Source of the DNA: Mixophyes australis
Lineage: Eukaryota > Chordata > Amphibia > Anura > Limnodynastidae
Assembly: GCA_036250195.1 (NCBI GenBank)
Contig: JAVHZZ010000010.1
Span: forward strand, 84,306,757 to 84,370,756
Direction of reading: 5' to 3'
DNA length: 64,000 nucleotides
Below, one piece after another: positions 49,942 through 63,706 of this stretch. The stretch's first letter is position 1. The number at the start of each line of letters is the position of its first letter. The translations under genes were made by a program, and so were the position numbers. The notes under the pieces were generated by a model, which did not search any database, was not told where the DNA came from, and saw only the letters and a list, made by a program, of their open reading frames with translations.

Positions 49942-51007
49942 CTACTTATTTTTTAGACAGCGTTTTTTTCGACCATATTTTGGAGAAACTCCTTTTAGAC
50001 TGATGTTAAATTGAAATGTAGTGAGTTGTCTAGCCTTGAAGTGAATGCATTTTACCTATTTAGATTCTCATCGTTATCACAGGGACTGGATATAAATCCA
50101 CTCGTAACTGAGCCTTTGCTTGATGATCATTTATACTACTTTCAGATAAAATATATTTTTGAACTACCTCTAACATGATGGTGCACCATCACAGACACAA
50201 ATTCATATCTGATATAGCTGGTTAATAACATGACTTATGCTGATATTAGAGTGATAGAGTTCACTAAATGTTTGCATGAGTGTCCTTAATGAAAAGACTG
50301 ACAATAAATAACAGGAGTTGAGTTTGAATCTCAGCAGATCCTTTATTTGTGTCTTTCAACATCACAATTTGATGTTTGCTGCCATTGTAGAAGAAAAGAA
50401 GACAGTCATCCATGAATATGACATGCCAACTTCCGTTATTCCGTCTTCAACTACACTTCCTTAATGGACTAGATTCTGATGCAACTTTGTTCATCTTCTT
50501 GCTTTTTGACTCTGAAATCATTATACAACAGCATATTTAGATGGCAGTAACTAACCTGTGAAGGGTGGATTTGCAACACACCTTGTACTGCCCAATAGAT
50601 GTGCAGTATATCACTTCAAAACAATCGGTTTTCAAGGAAAAGTCTGCTTCTTTAATCCCAAGAAGATTCCAGACATAAGGCAATTGGTATAATAGCTGCT
50701 GAAAAATGTGTATTAGAAAGTTACTTTCTCAGGATCAATTAGAAATCAATCACTTTTAAGGTCAAGGTAGAATGCAGGGAAAAATGTAGTTTTCAGTTCC
50801 ATGGGACCTACAAAATAGTGTCAAGACTTGTATTTCTACAAAGGAAATCTTTATGTTACTTGAGTAATCTTGGAGGTTAAATACTGTATTCACTTCTATC
50901 ATTTTTGAGTAGAATTGGATTTTGACTGGATTAGAACTGTTTGAACATATTCTTCTTTTTTAGCCCGTTGGGGACGTTTTTAATTTAAATTTGCAGGTAA
51001 CTCAGGA

Positions 51008-51089
51008 CGACGAGGATGGGATTCGAACCCATGCGTGCAGAGCACAATGGATTAGCAGTTCATCGCCTTAACCACTCAGCCACCTCGTC
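51008..51089 (-). tRNA. tRNA-Ser-GCT: tRNA-Ser(GCT), copy 43, anticodon-stem mismatch, no T4
   Basis: Unit 50434-51581. A30-C40 mismatch (51060) and U12-G23 as in copy 40, but without the change at 56. Confidence 0.93.
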
Positions 51090-52154
51090 CTACTTATTTT
51101 TTAGACAGCGTTTTTTTCGACCATTTTTTGGAGAAACTCCTTTTAGACTGATGTTAAATTGAAATGTAGTGAGATGTCTAGCCTTGAAGTGAATGCATTT
51201 TACCTATTTAGATTCTCATCGTTATCACAAGGACTGGATATAAATCCACTCGTAACTGAGCCTTTGCTTGATGATCATTTATACTACTTTCAGATAAAAT
51301 ATATTTTTGAACTACCTCTACCATGATGGTGCACCATCACAGACACAAATTCATATCTGATATAGCTGGTTAATAACATGACTTATGCTGATATTAGAGT
51401 GATAGAGTTCACTAAATGTTTGCATGAGTGTCCTTAATGAAAAGACTGACAATAAATAACAGGAGTTGAGTTTGAATCTCAGCAGATCCTTTATTTGTGT
51501 CTTTCAACATCACAATTTGATGTTTTCTGCCATTGTAGAAGAAAAGAAGACAGTCATCCATGAATATGACATGCCAACTTCCCTTATTCCGTCTTCAACT
51601 ACACTTCCTTAATGGACTAGATTCTGATGCAACTTTGTTCATCTTCTTGCTTTTTGACTCTGAAATCATTATACAACAGCATATTTAGATGGCAGTAACT
51701 AACCTGTGAAGGGTGGATTTGCAACACACCTTGTACTGCCCAATAGATGTACAGTATATCACTTCAAAACAATCGGTTTTCAAGGAAAAGTCTGGTTCTT
51801 TAATCCCAAGAAGATTCCAGACATAAGGCACTGGTATAATAGCTGCTGAAAAATGTTTATTAGAAAGTTACTTTCTCAGGATCAATTAGAAATCAATCAC
51901 TTTTAAGGTCAAGGTAGAATGCAGGGAAAAATGTAGTTTTCAGTTCCATGGGACCTACAAAATAGTGTCAAGAATTGTATTCCTACAAAGGAAATCTTTA
52001 TGTTACTTGAGTAATCTTGGAGGTTAAATACTGTATTCACTTCTATCATTTTTGAGTAGAATTGGATTTTGACTGGATTTGAACTGTTTGAATATATTCT
52101 TCTTTTTTAGCCCATTAGGGCCGTTTTTAATTTAAATTTGCAGGTAACTCAGGA

Positions 52155-52236
52155 CGACGAGGATGGGATTCGAACCCATGCGTGCAGAGCACAATGGATT
52201 AGCAGTCCATCGCCTTAACCACTCGGCCACCTCGTC
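52155..52236 (-). tRNA. tRNA-Ser-GCT: tRNA-Ser(GCT), copy 44, consensus, no T4
   Basis: Unit 51582-52728. Consensus gene with the CCCATTAGGGCC and CGTCCCAATT flanks. Confidence 0.97.
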
Positions 52237-53301
52237 CCAATTATTTTTTAGACTGCGTTTTTTTCGACCATTTTTTGGAGAAACTCCTTTTAGACTGATG
52301 TTAAATTGAAATGTAGTGAGTTGTCTAGCCTTGAAGTGAATGCATTTTACCTATTTAAATTCTCATCGTTATCACAGGGACTGGATATAAATCCACTCGT
52401 AACTGAGCCTTTGCTTGATGATCATTTATACTACTTTCAGATAAAATATATTTTTGAACTACCTCTACCATGATGGTGCACCATCACAGACACAAATTCA
52501 TATCTGATATAGCTGGTTAATAACATGACTTATGCTGATATTAGAGTGATAGAGTTCACTAAATGTTTGCATGAGTGTCCTTAATGAAAAGACTGACAAT
52601 AAATAACAGGAGTTGAGTTTGAATCTCAGCAGATCCTTTATTTGTGTCTTTCAACATCACAATTTGATGTTTTCTGCCATTGTAGAAGAAAAGAAGACAG
52701 TCATCCATGAATATGACATGCCAACTTCCCTTATTCCGTCTTCAACTACACTTCCTTAATGGACTAGATTCTGATGCAACTTTGTTCATCTTCTTGCTTT
52801 TTGACTCTGAAATCATTATACAACAGCATATTTAGATGGCAGTAACTAACCTGTGAAGGGTGGATTTGCAACACACCTTGTACTGCCCAATAGATGTACA
52901 GTATATCACTTCAAAACAATCGGTTTTCAAGGAAAAGTCTGGTTCTTTAATCCCAAGAAGATTCCAGACATAAGGCACTGGTATAATAGCTGCTGAAAAA
53001 TGTTTATTAGAAAGTTACTTTCTCAGGATCAATTAGAAATCAATCACTTTTAAGGTCAAGGTAGAATGCAGGGAAAAATGTAGTTTTCAGTTCCATGGGA
53101 CCTACAAAATAGTGTCAAGAATTGTATTTCTACAAAGGAAATCTTTATGTTACTTGAGTAATCTTGGAGGTTAAATACTGTATTCACTTCTATCATTTTT
53201 GAGTAGAATTGGATTTTGACTGGATTTGAACTGTTTGAATATATTCTTCTTTTTTAGCCCATTAGGGCCGTTTTTAATTTAAATTTGCAGGTAACTCAGG
53301 A

Positions 53302-53383
53302 CGACGAGGATGGGATTCAAACCCATGCGTGCAGAGCACAATGGATTAGCAGTCCATCGCCTTAACCACTCAGCCACCTCGTC
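53302..53383 (-). tRNA. tRNA-Ser-GCT: tRNA-Ser(GCT), copy 45, B-box C to T, probable pseudogene
   Basis: Unit 52729-53875. C65 to T (53319; standard 56) and C12 to T. Same B-box lesion as copy 27 but in a different unit family. Confidence 0.93.
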
Positions 53384-54448
53384 CTACTTATTTTTTAGAC
53401 AGCGTTTTTTTCGACCATTTTTTGGAGAAACTCCTTTTAGACTGATGTTAAATTGAAATGTAGTGAGTTGTCTAGCCTTGAAGTGAATGCATTTTACCTA
53501 TTTAGATTCTCATCGTTATCACAAGGACTGGATATAAATCCACTCGTAACTGAGCCTTTGCTTGATGATCATTTATACTACTTTCAGATAAAATATATTT
53601 TTGAACTACCTCTACCATGATGGTGCACCATCACAGACACAAATTCATATCTGATATAGCTGGTTAATAACATGACTTATGCTGATATTAGAGTGATAGA
53701 GTTCACTAAATGTTTGCATGAGTGTCCTTAATGAAAAGACTGACAATAAATAACAGGAGTTGAGTTTGAATCTCAGCAGATCCTTTATTTGTGTCTTTCA
53801 ACATCACAATTTGATGTTTTCTGCCATTGTAGAAGAAAAGAAGACAGTCATCCATGAATATGACATGCCAACTTCCCTTATTCCGTCTTCAACTACACTT
53901 CCTTAATGGACTAGATTCTGATGCAACTTTGTTCATCTTCTTGCTTTTTGACTCTGAAATCATTATACAACAGCATATTTAGATGGCAGTAACTAACCTG
54001 TGAAGGGTGGATTTGCAACACACCTTGTACTGCCCAATAGATGTACAGTATATCACTTCAAAACAATCGGTTTTCAAGGAAAAGTCTGGTTCTTTAATCC
54101 CAAGAAGATTCCAGACATAAGGCACTGGTATAATAGCTGCTGAAAAATGTTTATTAGAAAGTTACTTTCTCAGGATCAATTAGAAATCAATCACTTTTAA
54201 GGTCAAGGTAGAATGCAGGGAAAAATGTAGTTTTCAGTTCCATGGGACCTACAAAATAGTGTCAAGAATTGTATTCCTACAAAGGAAATCTTTATGTTAC
54301 TTGAGTAATCTTGGAGGTTAAATACTGTATTCACTTCTATCATTTTTGAGTAGAATTGGATTTTGACTGGATTTGAACTGTTTGAATATATTCTTCTTTT
54401 TTAGCCCATTAGGGCCGTTTTTAATTTAAATTTGCAGGTAACTCAGGA

Positions 54449-54530
54449 CGACGAGGATGGGATTCAAACCCATGCGTGCAGAGCACAATGGATTAGCAGT
54501 CCATCGCCTTAACCACTCGGCCACCTCGTC
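54449..54530 (-). tRNA. tRNA-Ser-GCT: tRNA-Ser(GCT), copy 46, B-box C to T, probable pseudogene
   Basis: Unit 53876-55022. C65 to T (54466), shared with its neighbour copy 45, while the 5' part and flank (CGGCC, CGTCCCAATT) match copy 44. The gene looks like a conversion mosaic. Confidence 0.93.
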
Positions 54531-55595
54531 CCAATTATTTTTTAGACTGCGTTTTTTTCGACCATTTTTTGGAGAAACTCCTTTTAGACTGATGTTAAAT
54601 TGAAATGTAGTGAGTTGTCTAGCCTTGAAGTGAATGCATTTTACCTATTTAAATTCTCATCGTTATCACAGGGACTGGATATAAATCCACTCGTAACTGA
54701 GCCTTTGCTTGATGATCATTTATACTACTTTCAGATAAAATATATTTTTGAACTACCTCTACCATGATGGTGCACCATCACAGACACAAATTCATATCTG
54801 ATATAGCTGGTTAATAACATGACTTATGCTGATATTAGAGTGATAGAGTTCACTAAATGTTTGCATGAGTGTCCTTAATGAAAAGACTGACAATAAATAA
54901 CAGGAGTTGAGTTTGAATCTCAGCAGATCCTTTATTTGTGTCTTTCAACATCACAATTTGATGTTTTCTGCCATTGTAGAAGAAAAGAAGACAGTCATCC
55001 ATGAATATGACATGCCAACTTCCCTTATTCCGTCTTCAACTACACTTCCTTAATGGACTAGATTCTGATGCAACTTTGTTCATCTTCTTGCTTTTTGACT
55101 CTGAAATCATTATACAACAGCATATTTAGATGGCAGTAACTAACCTGTGAAGGGTGGATTTGCAACACACCTTGTACTGCCCAATAGATGTACAGTATAT
55201 CACTTCAAAACAATCGGTTTTCAAGGAAAAGTCTGGTTCTTTAATCCCAAGAAGATTCCAGACATAAGGCACTGGTATAATAGCTGCTGAAAAATGTTTA
55301 TTAGAAAGTTACTTTCTCAGGATCAATTAGAAATCAATCACTTTTAAGGTCAAGGTAGAATGCAGGGAGAAATGTAGTTTTCAGTTCCATGGGACCTACA
55401 AAATAGTGTCAAGAATTGTATTTCTACAAAGGAAATCTTTATGTTACTTGAGTAATCTTGGAGGTTAAATACTGTATTCACTTCTATCATTTTTGAGTAG
55501 AATTGGATTTTGACTGGATTAGAACTGTTTGAACATATTCTTCTTTTTTAGCCCGTTGGGGCCGTTTTTAATTTAAATTTGCAGGTAACTCAGGA

Positions 55596-55677
55596 CGACG
55601 AGGATGGGATTCGAACCCATGCGTGCAGAGCACAATGGATTAGCAGTCCATCGCCTTATCCACTCGGCCACCTCGTC
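55596..55677 (-). tRNA. tRNA-Ser-GCT: tRNA-Ser(GCT), copy 47, D-loop change, no T4
   Basis: Unit 55023-56169. T19 to A (55659) in the D loop just after the GG pair; expected mild. Confidence 0.95.
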
Positions 55678-56740
55678 CTACTTATTTTTTAGACAGCGTT
55701 TTTTTCGACCATTTTTTGGAGAAACTCCTTTTAGACTGATGTTAAATTGAAATGTAGTGAGTTGTCTAGCCTTGAAGTGAATGCATTTTACCTATTTAGA
55801 TTCTCATCGTTATCACAGGGACTGGATATAAATCCACTCGTAACTGAGCCTTTGCTTGATGATCATTTATACTACTTTCAGATAAAATATATTTTTGAAC
55901 TACCTCTAACATGATGGTGCACCATCACAGACACAAATTCATATCTGATATAGCTGGTTAATAACATGACTTATGCTGATATTAGAGTGATAGAGTTCAC
56001 TAAATGTTTGCATGAGTGTCCTTAATGAAAAGACTGACAATAAATAACAGGAGTTGAGTTTGAATCTCAGCAGATCCTTTATTTGTGTCTTTCAACATCA
56101 CAATTTGATGTTTGCTGCCATTGTAGAAGAAAAGAAGACAGTCATCCATGAATATGACATGCCAACTTCCGTTATTCCGTCTTCAACTACACTTCCTTAA
56201 TGGACTAGATTCTGATGCAACTTTGTTCATCTTCTTGCTTTTTGACTCTGAAATCATTATACAACAGCATATTTAGATGGCAGTAACTAACCTGTGAAGG
56301 GTGGATTTGCAACACACCTTGTACTGCCCAATAGATGTGCAGTATATCACTTCAAAACAATCGGTTTTCAAGGAAAAGTCTGGTTCTTTAATCCCAAGAA
56401 GATTCCAGACATAAGGCAATTGGTATAATAGCTGCTGAAAAATGTGTATTAGAAAGTTACTTTCTCAGGATCAATTAGAAATCAATCACTTTTAAGGTCA
56501 AGGTAGAATGCAGGGAAAAATGTAGTTTTCAGTTCCATGGGACCTACAAAATAGTGTCAAGAATTGTATTTCTACAAAGGAAATCTTTATGTTACTTGAG
56601 TAATCTTGGAGGTCAAATACTGTATTCACTTCTATCATTTTTGAGTAGAATTGGATTTTGACTGGATTAGAACTGTTTGAACATATTCTTCTTTAGCCCG
56701 TTGGGGCCGTTTCTAATTTAAATTTGCAGGTAACTCAGGA

Positions 56741-56822
56741 CGACGAGGATGGGATTCGAACCCATGCGTGCAGAGCACAATGGATTAGCAGTCCATCGCC
56801 TTAACCACTCGGCCACCTCGTC
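56741..56822 (-). tRNA. tRNA-Ser-GCT: tRNA-Ser(GCT), copy 48, consensus, no T4
   Basis: Unit 56170-57314 (1,145 bp). The T tract left of the gene is 3 bases shorter (TTCTTCTTTAGCCCG). Confidence 0.97.
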
Positions 56823-57888
56823 CTACTTATTTTTTAGACAGCGTTTTTTTCGACCATTTTTTGGAGAAACTCCTTTTAGACTGATGTTAAATTGAAATGT
56901 AGTGAGTTGTCTAGCCTTGAAGTGAATGCATTTTACCTATTTAGATTCTCATCGTTATCACAGGGACTGGATATAAATCCACTCGTAACTGAGCCTTTGC
57001 TTGATGATCATTTATACTACTTTCAGATAAAATATATTTTTGAACTACCTCTAACATGATGGTGCACCATCACAGACACAAATTCATATCCGATATAGCT
57101 GGTTAATAACATGACTTATGCTGATATTAGAGTGATAGAGTTCACTAAATGTTTGCATGAGTGTCCTTAATGAAAAGACTGACAATAAATAACAGGAGTT
57201 GAGTTTGAATCTCAGCAGATCCTTTATTTGTGTCTTTCAACATCACAATTTGATGTTTGCTGCCATTGTAGAAGAAAAGAAGACAGTCATCCATGAATAT
57301 GACATGCCAACTTCCGTTATTCCGTCTTCAACTACACTTCCTTAATGGACTAGATTCTGATGCAACTTTGTTCATCTTCTTGCTTTTTGACTCTGAAATC
57401 ATTATACAACAGCATATTTAGATGGCAGTAACTAACCTGTGAAGGGTGGATTTGCAACACACCTTGTACTGCCCAATAGATGTGCAGTATATCACTTCAA
57501 AACAATCGGTTTTCAAGGAAAAGTCTGGTTCTTTAATCCCAAGAAGATTCCAGACATAAGGCAATTGGTATAATAGCTGCTGAAAAATGTGTATTAGAAA
57601 GTTACTTTCTCAGGATCAATTAGAAATCAATCACTTTTAAGGTCAAGGTAGAATGCAGGGAAAAATGTAGTTTTCAGTTCCATGGGACCTACAAAATAGT
57701 GTCAAGAATTGTATTTCTACAAAGGAAATCTTTATGTTACTTGAGTAATCTTGGAGGTTAAATACTGTATTCACTTCTATCATTTTTGAGTAGAATTGGA
57801 TTTTGACTGGATTAGAACTGTTTGAACATATTCTTCTTTTTTAGCCCGTTGGGGACGTTTTTAATTTAAATTTGCAGGTAACTCAGGA

Positions 57889-57970
57889 CGACAAGGATGG
57901 GATTCGAACCCATGCGTGCAGAGCACAATGGATTAGCAGTCCATCGCCTTAACCACTCAGCCACCTCGTC
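57889..57970 (-). tRNA. tRNA-Ser-GCT: tRNA-Ser(GCT), copy 49, two wobbles, no T4
   Basis: Unit 57315-58462. G4-U78 and U12-G23. Confidence 0.95.
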
Positions 57971-59035
57971 CTACTTATTTTTTAGACAGCGTTTTTTTCG
58001 ACCATTTTTTGGAGAAACTCCTTTTAGACTGATGTTAAATTGAAATGTAGTGAGTTGTCTAGCCTTGAAGTGAATGCATTTTACCTATTTAGATTCTCAT
58101 CGTTATCACAAGGACTGGATATAAATCCACTCGTAACTGAGCCTTTGCTTGATGATCATTTATACTACTTTCAGATAAAATATATTTTTGAACTACCTCT
58201 ACCATGATGGTGCACCATCACAGACACAAATTCATATCTGATATAGCTGGTTAATAACATGACTTATGCTGATATTAGAGTGATAGAGTTCACTAAATGT
58301 TTGCATGAGTGTCCTTAATGAAAAGACTGACAATAAATAACAGGAGTTGAGTTTGAATCTCAGCAGATCCTTTATTTGTGTCTTTCAACATCACAATTTG
58401 ATGTTTTCTGCCATTGTAGAAGAAAAGAAGACAGTCATCCATGAATATGACATGCCAACTTCCCTTATTCCGTCTTCAACTACACTTCCTTAATGGACTA
58501 GATTCTGATGCAACTTTGTTCATCTTCTTGCTTTTTGACTCTGAAATCATTATACAACAGCATATTTAGATGGCAGTAACTAACCTGTGAAGGGTGGATT
58601 TGCAACACACCTTGTACTGCCCAATAGATGTACAGTATATCACTTCAAAACAATCGGTTTTCAAGGAAAAGTCTGGTTCTTTAATCCCAAGAAGATTCCA
58701 GACATAAGGCACTGGTATAATAGCTGCTGAAAAATGTTTATTAGAAAGTTACTTTCTCAGGATCAATTAGAAATCAATCACTTTTAAGGTCAAGGTAGAA
58801 TGCAGGGAAAAATGTAGTTTTCAGTTCCATGGGACCTACAAAATAGTGTCAAGAATTGTATTCCTACAAAGGAAATCTTTATGTTACTTGAGTAATCTTG
58901 GAGGTTAAATACTGTATTCACTTCTATCATTTTTGAGTAGAATTGGATTTTGACTGGATTAGAACTGTTTGAACATATTCTTCTTTTTTAGCCCGTTGGG
59001 GCCGTTTTTAATTTAAATTTGCAGGTAACTCAGGA

Positions 59036-59117
59036 CGACGAGGATGGGATTCGAACCCATGCGTGCAGAGCACAATGGATTAGCAGTCCATCGCCTTAAC
59101 CACTCGGCCACCTCGTC
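59036..59117 (-). tRNA. tRNA-Ser-GCT: tRNA-Ser(GCT), copy 50, consensus, no T4
   Basis: Unit 58463-59609. Consensus gene with the CGTCCCAATT 5' flank. Confidence 0.97.
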
Positions 59118-60182
59118 CCAATTATTTTTTAGACTGCGTTTTTTTCGACCATTTTTTGGAGAAACTCCTTTTAGACTGATGTTAAATTGAAATGTAGTGA
59201 GTTGTCTAGCCTTGAAGTGAATGCATTTTACCTATTTAAATTCTCATCGTTATCACAGGGACTGGATATAAATCCACTCGTAACTGAGCCTTTGCTTGAT
59301 GATCATTTATACTACTTTCAGATAAAATATATTTTTGAACTACCTCTACCATGATGGTGCACCATCACAGACACAAATTCATATCTGATATAGCTGGTTA
59401 ATAACATGACTTATGCTGATATTAGAGTGATAGAGTTCACTAAATGTTTGCATGAGTGTCCTTAATGAAAAGACTGACAATAAATAACAGGAGTTGAGTT
59501 TGAATCTCAGCAGATCCTTTATTTGTGTCTTTCAACATCACAATTTGATGTTTTCTGCCATTGTAGAAGAAAAGAAGACAGTCATCCATGAATATGACAT
59601 GCCAACTTCCCTTATTCCGTCTTCAACTACACTTCCTTAATGGACTAGATTCTGATGCAACTTTGTTCATCTTCTTGCTTTTTGACTCTGAAATCATTAT
59701 ACAACAGCATATTTAGATGGCAGTAACTAACCTGTGAAGGGTGGATTTGCAACACACCTTGTACTGCCCAATAGATGTACAGTATATCACTTCAAAACAA
59801 TCGGTTTTCAAGGAAAAGTCTGGTTCTTTAATCCCAAGAAGATTCCAGACATAAGGCACTGGTATAATAGCTGCTGAAAAATGTGTATTAGAAAGTTACT
59901 TTCTCAGGATCAATTAGAAATCAATCACTTTTAAGGTCAAGGTAGAATGCAGGGAAAAATGTAGTTTTCAGTTCCATGGGACCTACAAAATAGTGTCAAG
60001 AATTGTGTTTCTACAAAGGAAACCTTTATGTTACTTGAGTAATCTTGGAGGTTAAATACTGTATTTACTTCTATCATTTTTGAGTAGAATTGGATTTTGA
60101 CTGGATTTGAACTGTTTGAACATATTCTTCTTTTTTAGCCCGTTGGGGCCGGTTTTAGTTTAAATTTGCAGGTAACTCAGGA

Positions 60183-60264
60183 CGACGAGGATGGGATTCG
60201 AACCCATGCGTGCAGAGCACAATGGATTAGCAGTCCATCGCCTTAACCACTCGGCCACCTCGTC
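60183..60264 (-). tRNA. tRNA-Ser-GCT: tRNA-Ser(GCT), copy 51, consensus, no T4
   Basis: Unit 59610-60756. 3' flank GGCCGGTTTTAGTTTAAATTT is private to this unit. Confidence 0.97.
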
Positions 60265-61330
60265 CTACTTATTTTTTAGACAGCGTTTTTTTCGACCATT
60301 TTTTGGAGAAACTCCTTTTAGACTGATGTTAAATTGAAATGTAGTGAGTTGTCTAGCCTTGAAGTGAATGCATTTTACCTATTTAGATTCTCATCGTTAT
60401 CACAGGGACTGGATATAAATCCACTCGTAACTGAGCCTTTGCTTGATGATCATTTATACTACTTTCAGATAAAATATATTTTTGAACTACCTCTAACATG
60501 ATGGTGCACCATCACAGACACAAATTCATATCCGATATAGCTGGTTAATAACATGACTTATGCTGATATTAGAGTGATAGAGTTCACTAAATGTTTGCAT
60601 GAGTGTCCTTAATGAAAAGACTGACAATAAATAACAGGAGTTGAGTTTGAATCTCAGCAGATCCTTTATTTGTGTCTTTCAACATCACAATTTGATGTTT
60701 GCTGCCATTGTAGAAGAAAAGAAGACAGTCATCCATGAATATGACATGCCAACTTCCGTTATTCCGTCTTCAACTACACTTCCTTAATGGACTAGATTCT
60801 GATGCAACTTTGTTCATCTTCTTGCTTTTTGACTCTGAAATCATTATACAACAGCATATTTAGATGGCAGTAACTAACCTGTGAAGGGTGGATTTGCAAC
60901 ACACCTTGTACTGCCCAATAGATGTGCAGTATATCACTTCAAAACAATCGGTTTTCAAGGAAAAGTCTGGTTCTTTAATCCCAAGAAGATTCCAGACATA
61001 AGGCAATTGGTATAATAGCTGCTGAAAAATGTGTATTAGAAAGTTACTTTCTCAGGATCAATTAGAAATCAATCACTTTTAAGGTCAAGGTAGAATGCAG
61101 GGAAAAATGTAGTTTTCAGTTCCATGGGACCTACAAAATAGTGTCAAGAATTGTATTTCTACAAAGGAAATCTTTATGTTACTTGAGTAATCTTGGAGGT
61201 TAAATACTGTATTCACTTCTATCATTTTTGAGTAGAATTGGATTTTGACTGGATTAGAACTGTTTGAACATATTCTTCTTTTTTAGCCCGTTGGGGACGT
61301 TTTTAATTTAAATTTGCAGGTAACTCAGGA

Positions 61331-61412
61331 CGACAAGGATGGGATTCGAACCCATGCGTGCAGAGCACAATGGATTAGCAGTCCATCGCCTTAACCACTC
61401 AGCCACCTCGTC
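61331..61412 (-). tRNA. tRNA-Ser-GCT: tRNA-Ser(GCT), copy 52, two wobbles, no T4
   Basis: Unit 60757-61904. Same gene as copy 49 (G4-U78, U12-G23). Confidence 0.95.
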
Positions 61413-62477
61413 CTACTTATTTTTTAGACAGCGTTTTTTTCGACCATTTTTTGGAGAAACTCCTTTTAGACTGATGTTAAATTGAAATGTAGTGAGTTGT
61501 CTAGCCTTGAAGTGAATGCATTTTACCTATTTAGATTCTCATCGTTATCACAAGGACTGGATATAAATCCACTCGTAACTGAGCCTTTGCTTGATGATCA
61601 TTTATACTACTTTCAGATAAAATATATTTTTGAACTACCTCTACCATGATGGTGCACCATCACAGACACAAATTCATATCTGATATAGCTGGTTAATAAC
61701 ATGACTTATGCTGATATTAGAGTGATAGAGTTCACTAAATGTTTGCATGAGTGTCCTTAATGAAAAGACTGACAATAAATAACAGGAGTTGAGTTTGAAT
61801 CTCAGCAGATCCTTTATTTGTGTCTTTCAACATCACAATTTGATGTTTTCTGCCATTGTAGAAGAAAAGAAGACAGTCATCCATGAATATGACATGCCAA
61901 CTTCCCTTATTCCGTCTTCAACTACACTTCCTTAATGGACTAGATTCTGATGCAACTTTGTTCATCTTCTTGCTTTTTGACTCTGAAATCATTATACAAC
62001 AGCATATTTAGATGGCAGTAACTAACCTGTGAAGGGTGGATTTGCAACACACCTTGTACTGCCCAATAGATGTACAGTATATCACTTCAAAACAATCGGT
62101 TTTCAAGGAAAAGTCTGGTTCTTTAATCCCAAGAAGATTCCAGACATAAGGCACTGGTATAATAGCTGCTGAAAAATGTTTATTAGAAAGTTACTTTCTC
62201 AGGATCAATTAGAAATCAATCACTTTTAAGGTCAAGGTAGAATGCAGGGAAAAATGTAGTTTTCAGTTCCATGGGACCTACAAAATAGTGTCAAGAATTG
62301 TATTCCTACAAAGGAAATCTTTATGTTACTTGAGTAATCTTGGAGGTTAAATACTGTATTCACTTCTATCATTTTTGAGTAGAATTGGATTTTGACTGGA
62401 TTAGAACTGTTTGAACATATTCTTCTTTTTTAGCCCGTTGGGGCCGTTTTTAATTTAAATTTGCAGGTAACTCAGGA

Positions 62478-62559
62478 CGACGAGGATGGGATTCGAACCC
62501 ATGCGTGCAGAGCACAATGGATTAGCAGTCCATCGCCTTAACCACTCGGCCACCTCGTC
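62478..62559 (-). tRNA. tRNA-Ser-GCT: tRNA-Ser(GCT), copy 53, consensus, no T4
   Basis: Unit 61905-63051, duplicate of unit 50. Confidence 0.97.
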
Positions 62560-63624
62560 CCAATTATTTTTTAGACTGCGTTTTTTTCGACCATTTTTTG
62601 GAGAAACTCCTTTTAGACTGATGTTAAATTGAAATGTAGTGAGTTGTCTAGCCTTGAAGTGAATGCATTTTACCTATTTAAATTCTCATCGTTATCACAG
62701 GGACTGGATATAAATCCACTCGTAACTGAGCCTTTGCTTGATGATCATTTATACTACTTTCAGATAAAATATATTTTTGAACTACCTCTACCATGATGGT
62801 GCACCATCACAGACACAAATTCATATCTGATATAGCTGGTTAATAACATGACTTATGCTGATATTAGAGTGATAGAGTTCACTAAATGTTTGCATGAGTG
62901 TCCTTAATGAAAAGACTGACAATAAATAACAGGAGTTGAGTTTGAATCTCAGCAGATCCTTTATTTGTGTCTTTCAACATCACAATTTGATGTTTTCTGC
63001 CATTGTAGAAGAAAAGAAGACAGTCATCCATGAATATGACATGCCAACTTCCCTTATTCCGTCTTCAACTACACTTCCTTAATGGACTAGATTCTGATGC
63101 AACTTTGTTCATCTTCTTGCTTTTTGACTCTGAAATCATTATACAACAGCATATTTAGATGGCAGTAACTAACCTGTGAAGGGTGGATTTGCAACACACC
63201 TTGTACTGCCCAATAGATGTACAGTATATCACTTCAAAACAATCGGTTTTCAAGGAAAAGTCTGGTTCTTTAATCCCAAGAAGATTCCAGACATAAGGCA
63301 CTGGTATAATAGCTGCTGAAAAATGTGTATTAGAAAGTTACTTTCTCAGGATCAATTAGAAATCAATCACTTTTAAGGTCAAGGTAGAATGCAGGGAAAA
63401 ATGTAGTTTTCAGTTCCATGGGACCTACAAAATAGTGTCAAGAATTGTGTTTCTACAAAGGAAACCTTTATGTTACTTGAGTAATCTTGGAGGTTAAATA
63501 CTGTATTCACTTCTATCATTTTTGAGTAGAATTGGATTTTGACTGGATTAGAACTGTTTGAACATATTCTTCTTTTTTAGCCCGTTGGGGACGTTTTTAA
63601 TTTAAATTTGCAGGTAACTCAGGA

Positions 63625-63706
63625 CGACAAGGATGGGATTCGAACCCATGCGTGCAGAGCACAATGGATTAGCAGTCCATCGCCTTAACCACTCAGCCAC
63701 CTCGTC
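63625..63706 (-). tRNA. tRNA-Ser-GCT: tRNA-Ser(GCT), copy 54, two wobbles, no T4
   Basis: Unit starts at 63052 and is cut by the window edge. Gene as in copies 49 and 52, although the left part of the unit matches unit 51. Confidence 0.95.

Larger units (their letters stand above)
44696..51581. repeat. Two 3,443-bp trimers (units 38-40 and 41-43)
   Basis: Unit 38 matches 41 (CCCATTAGGGCC, CGTCCCAATT, ATTTAAATTC). Unit 39 matches 42 (ATTAGAACTG, GACAAGGATG, CTAACATGATGG). Unit 40 matches 43 (GGGGACG, GCAGTTCATC, GAGATGTC, CACAAGGAC). The trimers start at 44696 and 48139. Confidence 0.88.
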
